The notes under the pieces were generated by a model. That model made no database searches. It was not told the origin of the DNA and was given only the letters and a program-made list of their open reading frames with translations. Shown here one piece after another: positions 27,319 through 35,559 of a stretch of 64,000 bases of DNA. Within the stretch, counting starts at the first letter, position 1, and every line of letters begins with the position of its first letter. Made by a program: the position numbers and the translations under genes. The stretch is from Planotetraspora phitsanulokensis (GTDB taxonomy: Bacteria > Actinomycetota > Actinomycetes > Streptosporangiales > Streptosporangiaceae). The stretch is taken from positions 1 through 64,000 of the forward strand of contig NZ_BOOP01000026.1 in assembly GCF_016863295.1 (NCBI RefSeq), given 5' to 3'.

Positions 27319-28439
27319 GCCGCGGCACCTTCCGCCTGCTGGGGGGTGGCCAGCTCGCGACTGACCCGCCGTTGCTCCGCCACGATGCGGTACCGATGGA
27401 CCAGCTCGTACGCGATGATCACGGAGAGCACGATGACTCCCTGCATGATCGCCACGATCTCCTTGGAGATGTCGAGCAGCTGGAGCGTGTCGGACGAGTT
27501 GTCCAGGAAGCTCCACAGCAGCGCGCCGATCGCCATGCCCACCGCGTTGTTGCGGCCGAGCAGGGCGATCGCGATGCCGGTGAATCCGAGGCCCGTGGGG
27601 AAGTTGGTGCTGTACTTGTACGACGCGCCGAGTAGCTCGGGCATGCCGATCAGGCCCGCGACCACGCCGGAGACGACCATCGTGACGACGATCATCTTCT
27701 TGACGCTGATCCCGCTGGCCACCGCCGCCGACTCCGACTGTCCTGTGGCCCTCAGCTCGAATCCGAACCTGGTCCGGTTCAGCAGGACGTAGTAGGCGAT
27801 GCCGAGGACGAGCGCCAGCACGATGAAGCCCGTGACCTGCAGCTGGGTACCGGGGATGAGCGCCATGCCCGGTACCCGGGAGTCCGCGGGGAGCTCCTTG
27901 GTGGCGAGCTCGTTGCCCCGGAGGACTCCGAAGTGGTTGGTCACCAGCCACGAGCCGATGCCGGTGGCGATGGAGTTCAGCATGATCGTCGAGATGACCT
28001 CGCTCACGCCGCGCGTCACTCTCAGCAGGCCCGCGATCGCGGCCCAGAGGGCGCCCACGACCACCGCGACCACGACGATCAGGATGATGTTGAGCACGCC
28101 GGGGAGCAGAGCCGCGCCTCCGACGCCCGCCGCCACCACGGCGGCGAGCCGGTACTGGCCGTCCACGCCGATGTTGAACAGGTTCATCCGGAAGCCGATG
28201 GCGACGGCCAGGGCCGAGATGTAGTACTCGGTGCCCGTGTTGACGATGACGGCCATCGTCCGCGGCTGGGAGCCGTACTGCGCGAGGGCGTTGAACGTCT
28301 CAAGCGGAGCCTTGCCCGTCGCGAGAAGCACGACAGAGGTGATCACCGCGGCGAACAGGACGGCGAGCAGCGGGGCGACCAGGGCCAGCCAGCCGCTCAG
28401 CTTCACCCGTCCGAGCAGGCGGTCGAGAAAGGTGCTCAT
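27315..28439 (-). CDS. Nucleoside ABC importer, permease 1 (NupP/BmpB-like)
   Basis: A 374-aa polytopic membrane protein with about nine helices and the family motif I-G-F-R-M-N-L-F-N-I-G-V-D-G-Q-Y. Pairs with permease 2. The start ATG overlaps the ATPase stop (ATGA). Conserved cytoplasmic loop E-L-R-A-T-G-Q-S-E-S-A-A-V-A-S-G for ATPase contact. Confidence 0.9.
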   Translation of the reverse strand: MSTFLDRLLGRVKLSGWLALVAPLLAVLFAAVITSVVLLATGKAPLETFNALAQYGSQPRTMAVIVNTGTEYYISALAVAIGFRMNLFNIGVDGQYRLAAVVAAGVGGAALLPGVLNIILIVVVAVVVGALWAAIAGLLRVTRGVSEVISTIMLNSIATGIGSWLVTNHFGVLRGNELATKELPADSRVPGMALIPGTQLQVTGFIVLALVLGIAYYVLLNRTRFGFELRATGQSESAAVASGISVKKMIVVTMVVSGVVAGLIGMPELLGASYKYSTNFPTGLGFTGIAIALLGRNNAVGMAIGALLWSFLDNSSDTLQLLDISKEIVAIMQGVIVLSVIIAYELVHRYRIVAEQRRVSRELATPQQAEGAAA

Positions 28440-29971
28440 GCGCCCTCCCCGGCGCCCGTCATGGCCGAGCCGAGCCGCTCGGGAGTCACGGAGGTCGGGT
28501 CGATGTCCGCGACGATCCTTCCGCGAAGGATCACCTTGAGTGAGTCGGAAAGGCCGATGAGCTCGTCGAGGTCCGCCGAGATCAGCAGCACGGCGAGACC
28601 GGCGGCTCGTGCCGTCCTGAGGTGGTCCCAGATCGCCGCCTGCGCGCCCACGTCGACGCCGCGCGTCGGGTGGCTGGCGATCAGCAGGACGGGATCGCCG
28701 CTCATCTCCCGGCCCACGATCAGTTTCTGCTGGTTGCCGCCGGACAGCGCGGCCGCGTCCACCTCGATGCCGGGGGTTCGGACGTCGTAGGCATCGACGA
28801 TCCGGCGTGTGTCCTCCCGCGATCCCGCGCGGTCGACCCAGACGCCCTTGACGTTGGGCCGGCGGGTCTGGTGGCCGAGGATCCGGTTCTCCCAGAGCGG
28901 CGACTCGAGCAGCAGCCCGTGCCGGTGCCGGTCCTCCGGGATGTACCCGATGCCCGCCTCCCGCCGCTTCAGCGTGGACCACTGGCTGATGTCCGCGCCC
29001 GCGAGGGTGATGGTGCCGGTCGAGCCGGCGCGCATGCCCATGATCGCTTCGACGAGCTCCGCCTGCCCGTTGCCCTCGACACCCGCGATGCCCAGGACCT
29101 CGCCCTTGCGGATCTCCAGGGTCACGCCGTCGACGATCGGCCGGCCCGTGTCGCTGCTGACCGTGAGGTTCCGTACGGCGAGCGCCACGACGTCGGTGAC
29201 GGTCGACTCGCGGGTCTCGGGGCTGGGCAGCTCGCTGCCGACCATGAGCTCGGCGAGCCGGCGGGCGGTCACGTCCTTGGGGTCGAGCGTCGCGACGGTC
29301 GTGCCGCGGCGGATCACCGTGATCGCGTCCGCGACCCGGAGCACCTCGTCGAGCTTGTGGGAGATGAACAGGATCGTGAGGCCCTCGCGGACCAGTCCTC
29401 GCAGGTTGTCGAAGAGCTCGTCGACCTCCTGGGGAACGAGGACGGCGGTCGGCTCGTCGAGGATGAGGATGCGGGCGCCGCGGTAGAGGACCTTGAGGAT
29501 CTCCACGCGCTGGCGGGCGCCGACCCCGAGTTCCTCGACGGGGACGTCGGGATCGATCGCGAGGCCGTACGCGTCGGAGATCTCCTTGATCTTCTTGCGC
29601 GCCGCGCGGAAGTCGACCGCGAGGCCGCCGCGGCGGGGCTCGCTGCCGAGGATGACGTTCTCGAGAACGGTGAGGTTGTCGGCCAGCATGAAGTGCTGGT
29701 GGACCATGCCGATCCCATGGGAGATGGCGTCACCGGGCGTGTGGAAGACGACGGGGGAACCGTCGACCTTGATCTCGCCCTCGTCCGGACGCTGCATGCC
29801 GTAGAGGATCTTCATGAGGGTGGATTTGCCTGCGCCGTTCTCCCCGACGATGGCGTGGATCCGGCCCTTCGCGACCTGCAGATCGATGTCTCGGTTCGCG
29901 ACGACTCCGGGGAATCTCTTGGTGATTCCGGCGAGCTCTACAGCAGGTTCTGTGGCGGTCGCGGTGGAAAT
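28436..29971 (-). CDS. Nucleoside ABC importer, duplicated ATPase; apparent ATT start
   Basis: A 511-aa protein with two ABC domains, like sugar/nucleoside importer ATPases. Domain 1: Walker A G-E-N-G-A-G-K-S-T (~46-54), Walker B L-I-L-D-E-P-T, with a degenerate signature L-G-V-G-A-R-Q-R. Domain 2 has G-V-E-G-N-G-Q-A-E at its P-loop and a proper A-L-S-G-G-N-Q-Q-K signature. No ATG, GTG or TTG occurs in frame between an upstream TAG (30046-30044) and Met at 29815, and that Met lies after Walker A. The only well-placed initiator is ATT at 29971-29969, with AAGGAGG eight bases upstream. Gene is 102 bp after the lipoprotein gene and overlaps permease 1 by ATGA. Confidence 0.85.
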   Translation of the reverse strand: MSTATATEPAVELAGITKRFPGVVANRDIDLQVAKGRIHAIVGENGAGKSTLMKILYGMQRPDEGEIKVDGSPVVFHTPGDAISHGIGMVHQHFMLADNLTVLENVILGSEPRRGGLAVDFRAARKKIKEISDAYGLAIDPDVPVEELGVGARQRVEILKVLYRGARILILDEPTAVLVPQEVDELFDNLRGLVREGLTILFISHKLDEVLRVADAITVIRRGTTVATLDPKDVTARRLAELMVGSELPSPETRESTVTDVVALAVRNLTVSSDTGRPIVDGVTLEIRKGEVLGIAGVEGNGQAELVEAIMGMRAGSTGTITLAGADISQWSTLKRREAGIGYIPEDRHRHGLLLESPLWENRILGHQTRRPNVKGVWVDRAGSREDTRRIVDAYDVRTPGIEVDAAALSGGNQQKLIVGREMSGDPVLLIASHPTRGVDVGAQAAIWDHLRTARAAGLAVLLISADLDELIGLSDSLKVILRGRIVADIDPTSVTPERLGSAMTGAGEGA

Positions 29972-30032
29972 GGCGGCCTCCTCCTTGCGGAGTGCCTGGT
30001 GACGGACATTGTTTTGGGTGACAGTAGACCAA

Positions 30033-30060
30033 GGGGCCCGGGGCTATGCCCGCGGGCCCC
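30033..30060 (-). terminator. Hairpin between lipoprotein and ATPase genes, likely attenuator
   Basis: Eight-bp perfect outer stem GGGGCCCG / CGGGCCCC with an inner G/C stem, 13-41 bp after the lipoprotein stop. Such hairpins after binding-protein genes commonly give partial termination or protect the upstream mRNA, giving more lipoprotein than membrane subunits. Confidence 0.5.
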
Positions 30061-30073
30061 ACGTCAGGGCAGA

Positions 30074-31132
30074 TCAGGAGGACGGAACCGTGATCTCGCC
30101 GCTGATGATCTTCTGCTTGTAGTCGTCGAGCTGCGACTTGATGTCGTCGAGCTGGCCACCGGTCACGGAGTAGTCGACGCCGCCGGCCTTGAGGTCGTAG
30201 ATGGTGGGGCCCTCCTTGACCGTACCGGCCACGTAGTGCTGGAGGAAGTCGAAGACCGCGACGTCGACCTTCTTGATCATGGAGGTCATGATGACGTCCT
30301 TGACGCCGCTGTAGGCCGGGAGGGCGGCCTGGTCGGAGTCGACACCGATCGCGAGACCCTTCGCGGCCTTGGCCGCGTCGAAGACGCCGCCGCCCGAGCC
30401 GCCCGCGGCCTGGTAGACGATGTCGGCGCCCGCGTCGAACATGCCCTCGGCCGCGGTCTTGCCCTTGGCCGGGTCACCGAATCCACCGAAGTCCGGGGGC
30501 TGGGTGAGGTACTTCGACTGGATCTTGATGTCCGGCTTGACCGCCTTGGCGCCGGCCTCGTAGCCCGCCTCGAACTTGTGGATCAGTGGGACGTCGACGC
30601 CGCCGACGAAGCCGATGTTGCCCGACTTCGACTTGATCGCGGCCGCCGCGCCGACCAGGAACGAGCCCTGCTCCTCGGCGAACAGCAGGTTGGTGATGTT
30701 CGGGGCCGCGACCGGGTCGTCGACGATGGCGAACTTCGTGTCGGGGAACTCCTTCGCCACCTTGCCGAGCGGCGCGGAGTAGGCGAAGCCCACCGCGATG
30801 ACCGGGTTGTACCCGCCGGAGGCGAGCAGACGGAGGCGCTCCTCCTTCTGGGCGTCGGTCTCGCCCTGGGTCGCCTCCAGTTCCTTCTTGTCGACCTTGA
30901 GCTCGGTCACGGCCTTGTCCAGGCCCGCCGCGGCGGCGTCGTTGAAGGACCCGTCCCCGCGGCCGCCGATGTCGTATGCGAGACCCACCTTGACCGCGGA
31001 GGCGGCAGGCGCCGAGGCACCGGTGGTGGATTCCGATGTGCTGCTGTCACTACCTCCACACGCGGCGGCGGCCATGAGCATGGCCCCCGCGGCAGTGGCG
31101 GCGGCCATCTTGCTAACTCGATTGCGGAGCAA
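30074..31132 (-). CDS. BMP-family nucleoside-binding lipoprotein 1
   Basis: A 352-aa substrate-binding lipoprotein of the BMP/Med family (PnrA-like), which capture purine or pyrimidine nucleosides for ABC import. The TTG at 31132 has AAGGGGAG seven bases upstream and gives a signal peptide with lipobox M-A-A-A-A-C. Family motifs: V-G-L-A-Y-D-I-G-G-R-G-D-G-S-F-N-D, F-A-E-E-Q-G-S-F-L-V-G-A-A-A, G-F-V-G-G-V, G-V-D-S-D-Q. Closely related to the adjacent upstream lipoprotein, so a tandem duplication. Precedes the ATPase gene. Confidence 0.9.
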   Translation of the reverse strand: MLRNRVSKMAAATAAGAMLMAAAACGGSDSSTSESTTGASAPAASAVKVGLAYDIGGRGDGSFNDAAAAGLDKAVTELKVDKKELEATQGETDAQKEERLRLLASGGYNPVIAVGFAYSAPLGKVAKEFPDTKFAIVDDPVAAPNITNLLFAEEQGSFLVGAAAAIKSKSGNIGFVGGVDVPLIHKFEAGYEAGAKAVKPDIKIQSKYLTQPPDFGGFGDPAKGKTAAEGMFDAGADIVYQAAGGSGGGVFDAAKAAKGLAIGVDSDQAALPAYSGVKDVIMTSMIKKVDVAVFDFLQHYVAGTVKEGPTIYDLKAGGVDYSVTGGQLDDIKSQLDDYKQKIISGEITVPSS

Positions 31133-31298
31133 GGTTTGACTCCCCTTCCGTGTCCGCGCCGTCGAACTTCCGGTGCACGCACGCAGAACGCACGGCAACC
31201 CTGCACGGAAGATAGTTGTTTGACCTGCATAGACCAAACCCGCACACAAGTCCGCAATAGGTCCGTTATGCAGCTCACGCCGCCCCGTGACCAGGAGG

Positions 31299-32321
31299 TC
31301 AGGCCGCGCGCACCTTGATCTTGCCGACGATGATCTCCTGCTTGAGCTCCTCGAGCCGTGGCTGGATGTCCCGGATGTGGCCCCCGGTGGTCGAGTAGTC
31401 CACCCCGCCCAGCCTCAGATCGTAGACAGTCGGGCCCGACTTCACCGTGCCGTCCAGGATGCTCGCGATGTAGTCGTAGACGGCCACGTCGACCTTCTTC
31501 AGCATCGAGGTCAGGATGTTGCCGCGCACCTCGGGCGCGGCCGTCTTCGCCTGGTCGGAATCGACGCCGATGGCCCACGCGTGCTGCTGGTACGCGGCCT
31601 CGAACACGCCGGCGCCCGATCCTCCGGCGGCCTGGTAGACCACGTCCGCCCCGGCGTCGTACATGCCCTGGGCGGCCAGCCGGCCCTTGGCCGGGTCGTC
31701 GAACCCGGTGAGGTCGGGCGGCTGGGCCACGTACTTCACGTCGACGGTGTCCTCGGGCTTGATGTACTTCACCCCCTGGGTGAAGCCGATCTCGAACTTC
31801 TTCACCAGAGGCGACTGGACGCCGCCCACGAAGCCGACGTGTCCCGTGCGCGACTTCAGCGCCGCGGCCGCGCCGACGAGGAACGAGCCCTGCTCCTCGG
31901 CGAACAGCAGATTCGAGATGTTCGGCCCCCTGGCCATCGTGTCGTCCACGATGGCGAAGCGGGTGGCCGGAAAGTCGGGGGCGACCCTTTTCATCGGCTC
32001 CGAATAGGCGTAGCCCACCGCGATGATCGGGCTGTATCCCGCCTCGGCCAGAACGCGCAGCCGCTCGGACTTCTGCGCGTCGGTCTCCCCGGGCGTCGCC
32101 TCCAGCTCTTTCACCGTCCGGAGGCCGAGGTTCCTCTTGGCGTCGTCGAGCCCGGACGCGGCGGCGTCGTTGAACGACTGGTCCCCGCGACCGCCGATGT
32201 CGTACGCCAGCCCCACCTTCATCGAGGAGGCGTCCGATCCGGAGAATTCGGGCGGTTTGCCGCCGCACGCGGCGGCGCCCGCGACCAGAGCTCCGACCAC
32301 GAGCACGGCGATCGACCGCAA
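31299..32321 (-). CDS. BMP-family nucleoside-binding lipoprotein 2
   Basis: A 340-aa paralogue of the next gene, sharing the same blocks (D-I-G-G-R-G-D-Q-S-F-N-D-A-A-A, N-L-L-F-A-E-E-Q-G-S-F-L-V-G-A-A-A, G-V-D-S-D-Q). Signal peptide with lipobox V-A-G-A-A-A-C. Starts at TTG behind GGAGG. First gene of the uptake operon; 166 bp separate it from lipoprotein 1. The two may differ in nucleoside preference. Confidence 0.9.
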   Translation of the reverse strand: MRSIAVLVVGALVAGAAACGGKPPEFSGSDASSMKVGLAYDIGGRGDQSFNDAAASGLDDAKRNLGLRTVKELEATPGETDAQKSERLRVLAEAGYSPIIAVGYAYSEPMKRVAPDFPATRFAIVDDTMARGPNISNLLFAEEQGSFLVGAAAALKSRTGHVGFVGGVQSPLVKKFEIGFTQGVKYIKPEDTVDVKYVAQPPDLTGFDDPAKGRLAAQGMYDAGADVVYQAAGGSGAGVFEAAYQQHAWAIGVDSDQAKTAAPEVRGNILTSMLKKVDVAVYDYIASILDGTVKSGPTVYDLRLGGVDYSTTGGHIRDIQPRLEELKQEIIVGKIKVRAA

Positions 32322-32653
32322 GAGACCTCCTTCACTGGCATTGACCCACTAATGTGGCTTATGTCGGGTAAGAGATAACTAGCGACCAATACAATATTTG
32401 TCCAAATTTGTGGACTTTATTCCGAATTGTGGATGACCGTGGGCCTGGCGGCACCACCGGCGACCCACTCTTCACCTGAGGACGCCTTTCCCACGCCGTA
32501 CGGCGAAGCCGGGCCGTGATGTGCCCGTTATCGGCGATTCCCGCGTTTCTCATCGGTCACCGCCGCGAATTCCGGTTCGGGCCGACCGCCCGTCCTCCGG
32601 GTCGAACGACCGCCCCGGGGGTAGGCGAGGCGTCGACGAGAGGAAGTGCCGCC
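32322..32653. promoter_or_regulatory. Divergent promoter region with an operator-like palindrome
   Basis: A 332-bp gap between the nucleoside-uptake operon and the AI-2E-like transporter gene. The part next to the operon (32340-32430) is AT-rich and holds GTCCA-N6-TGGAC (32400-32415), 80-95 bp upstream of the first lipoprotein start, a plausible regulator site for nucleoside-responsive control. The remaining ~200 bp are GC-rich and I see no further element. Confidence 0.4.
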
Positions 32654-33883
32654 ATGGCGGACGAGCACGCCACCGGCAAGGGAGCGGATCCGGCCGGTAG
32701 CAGCACCGCGAAGGAGAGCGGCCCCGGACAGCCCATGGAGGAGACCGCCTCCACGCCGGCGCAGGTGACCCCGGAAGGGACCACCTCGAAGCCGGCGCAG
32801 GTGAGCGCGAACGCCCGCACCGACGACGACCGGCCGTTCGGCAGGCTCGGCCGTCCCTTCAACCACAGGTCGCCGTTCTTCATCGGGATGGCCGGCGCCG
32901 CCGGGATCGCGGTCACGTACGCGCTGATCCAACTGGTGATCAGCGTGCGCGACGTCCTGGTGCTGATCGGGCTCGCGATGTTCCTGGCGATCGGCCTCAA
33001 CCCGGCGGTCGAGTGGCTGGTGCGCAAACGTCTGCCCCGCTGGGCGGCGGTGACCGCCATCGTGCTGGCGACACTGGGGCTGGCCGGCGGCTTCCTCGCC
33101 CTGGCCATCCCCGCGCTGGTCGACCAGGGCGGGGAGTTCGCCAAGCAACTCCCCGGCTACGTGCACAGTCTGCAGGACCGTCACTCGGTGCTGGGCAGCC
33201 TCAACCAGCGCCTCCAAATCGAGAAGCGCATCACGGAGCTGACGACGTCCGGGACCGGGCTCTCGCTGGCGGGCGGCCTGCTGGGCGCGGGCCGCATCGT
33301 CCTGAGCACGGCCGCGTCCATCCTCATCGTCTGCGTGCTGATGATCTACTTCCTGGCCGACCTGCCGCGCATCACCGGCACCCTCTACCGGTGCATCCCC
33401 CGCTCCCGCCGGGCGAGGGCCGTCCTCATCACCGACCAGGTCCTGATGAAGGTCGGCGCGTACGTGCTGGGGAACCTGATCACCTCGGTGATCGCCGGAG
33501 TGGCCACCTTCCTGTGGCTGGTGATCCTCGGGGTGCCGTACCCGGCGCTGCTGGGCCTGTTCGTCGCCCTCATCGACCTCGTGCCGGTGGTGGGGTCCAC
33601 GATCGGCGGAGTGGTCGTCTGCCTCGTGGCGCTCCTCGTCTCCTTCCCGGTCGCGCTGGCCACGCTGGGCTTCTACATCGCCTACCGGTTCGTGGAGGAC
33701 TACCTGATCGTCCCCAAGATCATGGGGAAGGCGGTCGACGTGCCCGGAGTCGTCACGGTTCTGGCCGTCCTGATCGGCGGAGCCCTGCTCGGCATCGTCG
33801 GTGCCCTGGTCGCGATCCCCGTCGCGGCCGCCATCCGGCTGCTCCTCAACGAGATCGCCTTCCCGCGCCTGGACCGCTCATGA
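32654..33883 (+). CDS. AI-2E/TqsA-family membrane transporter
   Basis: A 409-aa protein: acidic/polar cytoplasmic N-terminus (~75 residues), then about eight transmembrane helices with the family pattern G-L-N-P-A-V-E-W-L, L-I-D-L-V-P-V-V-G-S-T-I-G and Y-L-I-V-P-K-I-M-G. Members of the AI-2E family (formerly UPF0118) are secondary transporters or efflux proteins; substrate unknown here. Start ATG with AGGAAG about eight bases upstream. Confidence 0.85.
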   Translation: MADEHATGKGADPAGSSTAKESGPGQPMEETASTPAQVTPEGTTSKPAQVSANARTDDDRPFGRLGRPFNHRSPFFIGMAGAAGIAVTYALIQLVISVRDVLVLIGLAMFLAIGLNPAVEWLVRKRLPRWAAVTAIVLATLGLAGGFLALAIPALVDQGGEFAKQLPGYVHSLQDRHSVLGSLNQRLQIEKRITELTTSGTGLSLAGGLLGAGRIVLSTAASILIVCVLMIYFLADLPRITGTLYRCIPRSRRARAVLITDQVLMKVGAYVLGNLITSVIAGVATFLWLVILGVPYPALLGLFVALIDLVPVVGSTIGGVVVCLVALLVSFPVALATLGFYIAYRFVEDYLIVPKIMGKAVDVPGVVTVLAVLIGGALLGIVGALVAIPVAAAIRLLLNEIAFPRLDRS

Positions 33884-33945
33884 CCGCCCCGCGTCAGCGG
33901 GGCAGTCCGGACCATGCGCCGCCCCGCGTCAGCGGGGCAGTCCGG
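33884..33945. repeat. Two 27-bp direct repeats, each with a hairpin
   Basis: CCGCCCCGCGTCAGCGGGGC-AGTCCGG occurs at 33884-33910 and 33919-33945. Each copy contains CCCCGC-GTCA-GCGGGG. It follows directly on the transporter stop codon and can serve as a duplicated terminator. Confidence 0.6.
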
Positions 33946-34072
33946 GCCTTGCGTCGGTGATCAGATCGCCGCGGCCTGCGCGAGCAGGTCGGCGGCGGTC
34001 TCGATCCCGCTCATCGCCGTCCGGCCGGTGACCTGGAGCGGGTCGATCCGCGGGACCGTCGCCGCCTGCGAC

Positions 34073-35317
34073 TCAGCGGCTCTCGGCGCCCCAAAGAGCG
34101 GTCAGCGCCGTCGCGGCCATGACCTTCAGGCCGTAGCCGATCGCCCGCTCGTCGACGTCGAACTGCGGCCGGTGGATGTCGACCTCGTCGATCGCGCCGG
34201 GCGACCTGGTGCCGAGCCGCGCCAGGGCGCCGGGCACCGACTCGACGTACCACGAGAAGTCCTCGCCGCCGAGGCTCTGCGGCGTGGGGACGGCCGCTCC
34301 CTCCCCGAGGATCTGGTCGATGGCGTCGTGCAGCATCTGGATGCTCGTCCCCTCGTTGACCGTGGGGGGCGTGCCGCGCTTGTAGTTCAGCTCCGCGTCC
34401 ACGCCGTACGCCCCGGCGACCGAGTCGAGCAGCGCCTTGACGAGGTCGGGCGCCTGGTGCCAGGCGTTCTCGTCCAGGGATCGGATGGTCCCCTGCGCCG
34501 TGCCGACGTCCGGGATCGTGTTGAAGGCCGAGCCGGCGGTGATCTGACCCCACACCAGGCTGAGGCTCGACCGCGGGTCGACCCGGCGGGACAGCGCGGC
34601 GGGGAGCTCCGTGATGATCTTGCTGAGCGCGTAGACCAGGTCGACCGTCAGGTGCGGGCGGGCGGTGTGCCCGCCGGGACCGGACACCTGGATCTGGATG
34701 TGGTCGCAGGAACCCGTGATGGGGCCGGTGCGCAGGCCGATCTGCCCGACGTCGATCCTCGGGTCGCAGTGGAGGGCGAAGATCCGGTCGACCTCGTTGA
34801 GGCCGCCGTCACGCATGACCTCGAGGGCGCCGCCCGCGACCTCCTCGGCGGGCTGGAAGATCAGGCGCACGCGGCCGGGGAGGGCGCCGGCGTCCGCCTG
34901 CGAGGCCAGGAACAGCCCTGCGCCGAGGACCACCGCGGTGTGCACGTCGTGCCCGCACGCGTGGCAGGCCTCCGGGTTCGTCGACCGGTACGGGACGTCC
35001 TTCTCGTCCTCCATGGGCAGGGCGTCGATGTCGGCGCGCAGGGCCACCGTCGGCCCGCTGGCCTCGCCGAGGTCGACCCACAGTCCCGTGCCGCGCGACA
35101 GCAGCCGGGGGGTCAGGCCCGCGTCCGTCAGACGCTCAGCGATCTTCTCGGTGGTGCGGTGCTCGCTGAAGGCGATCTCCGGGTGGGCATGGATGTCGCG
35201 CCGGAACTCGATCAGCTCATCGTTGTGCTCGCGAAGGAAGCCCGCCAGCTGCCCAGCCAGGTCGTTACCCCCGGGCGGAGCCATGTCAGGCGGGGCGAGC
35301 TTCGATGAGGTGGTCAC
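34073..35317 (-). CDS. M20-family amidohydrolase (AmiA/AmiB-like)
   Basis: A 414-aa metallohydrolase of the M20D group (hippurate/N-acyl-amino-acid amidohydrolases). Metal-binding motifs R-A-D-I-D-A-L-P, H-A-C-G-H-D-V-H-T-A, P-A-E-E, and the dimerisation domain G-P-G-G-H-T-A-R-P. It hydrolyses N-acyl or amide bonds of small molecules in the cytosol. M. tuberculosis has amiA1/amiB1 between lpdA and the PNP gene, so this is the counterpart displaced by the uptake operon. GTG start with AGGGAAG upstream. Confidence 0.86.
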   Translation of the reverse strand: MTTSSKLAPPDMAPPGGNDLAGQLAGFLREHNDELIEFRRDIHAHPEIAFSEHRTTEKIAERLTDAGLTPRLLSRGTGLWVDLGEASGPTVALRADIDALPMEDEKDVPYRSTNPEACHACGHDVHTAVVLGAGLFLASQADAGALPGRVRLIFQPAEEVAGGALEVMRDGGLNEVDRIFALHCDPRIDVGQIGLRTGPITGSCDHIQIQVSGPGGHTARPHLTVDLVYALSKIITELPAALSRRVDPRSSLSLVWGQITAGSAFNTIPDVGTAQGTIRSLDENAWHQAPDLVKALLDSVAGAYGVDAELNYKRGTPPTVNEGTSIQMLHDAIDQILGEGAAVPTPQSLGGEDFSWYVESVPGALARLGTRSPGAIDEVDIHRPQFDVDERAIGYGLKVMAATALTALWGAESR

Positions 35318-35559
35318 AGGTCTTCCCTTCTCCGGCGAGCCGTCCAGCCACGGATCGCGGGATCGTCGAAAGCAATCGAGCCGAGGAGATCACGCTGAAA
35401 GCTCGAAAGGGTCGTGCGGGCGTCACGCCACCACCGACCCTTCCTTCACAATCTTTCCATGCATCGACCGTCCTAGGCGGTGGATTGCCCAGTATTTACA
35501 CCGGCAACTGCTTGATGCCAGAAGTCGGTTTCCTTTGACGTACAAATCAGACATACGTA

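Noticed and set aside
28622-31318. 898-aa open frame antisense to the ABC operon
   Set aside because: Antisense artefact of codon bias; the opposite strand encodes conserved ATPase and lipoprotein motifs.
33961-34104. Minus-strand frame ending R-T-A-M-S-G-I-E-T-A-A-D-L-L-A-Q-A-A-A-I after the M20 gene
   Set aside because: Reads like a protein tail but is only ~46 codons, bounded by a stop inside the M20 gene, with no start signal; more likely a GC-rich open frame than a gene remnant.
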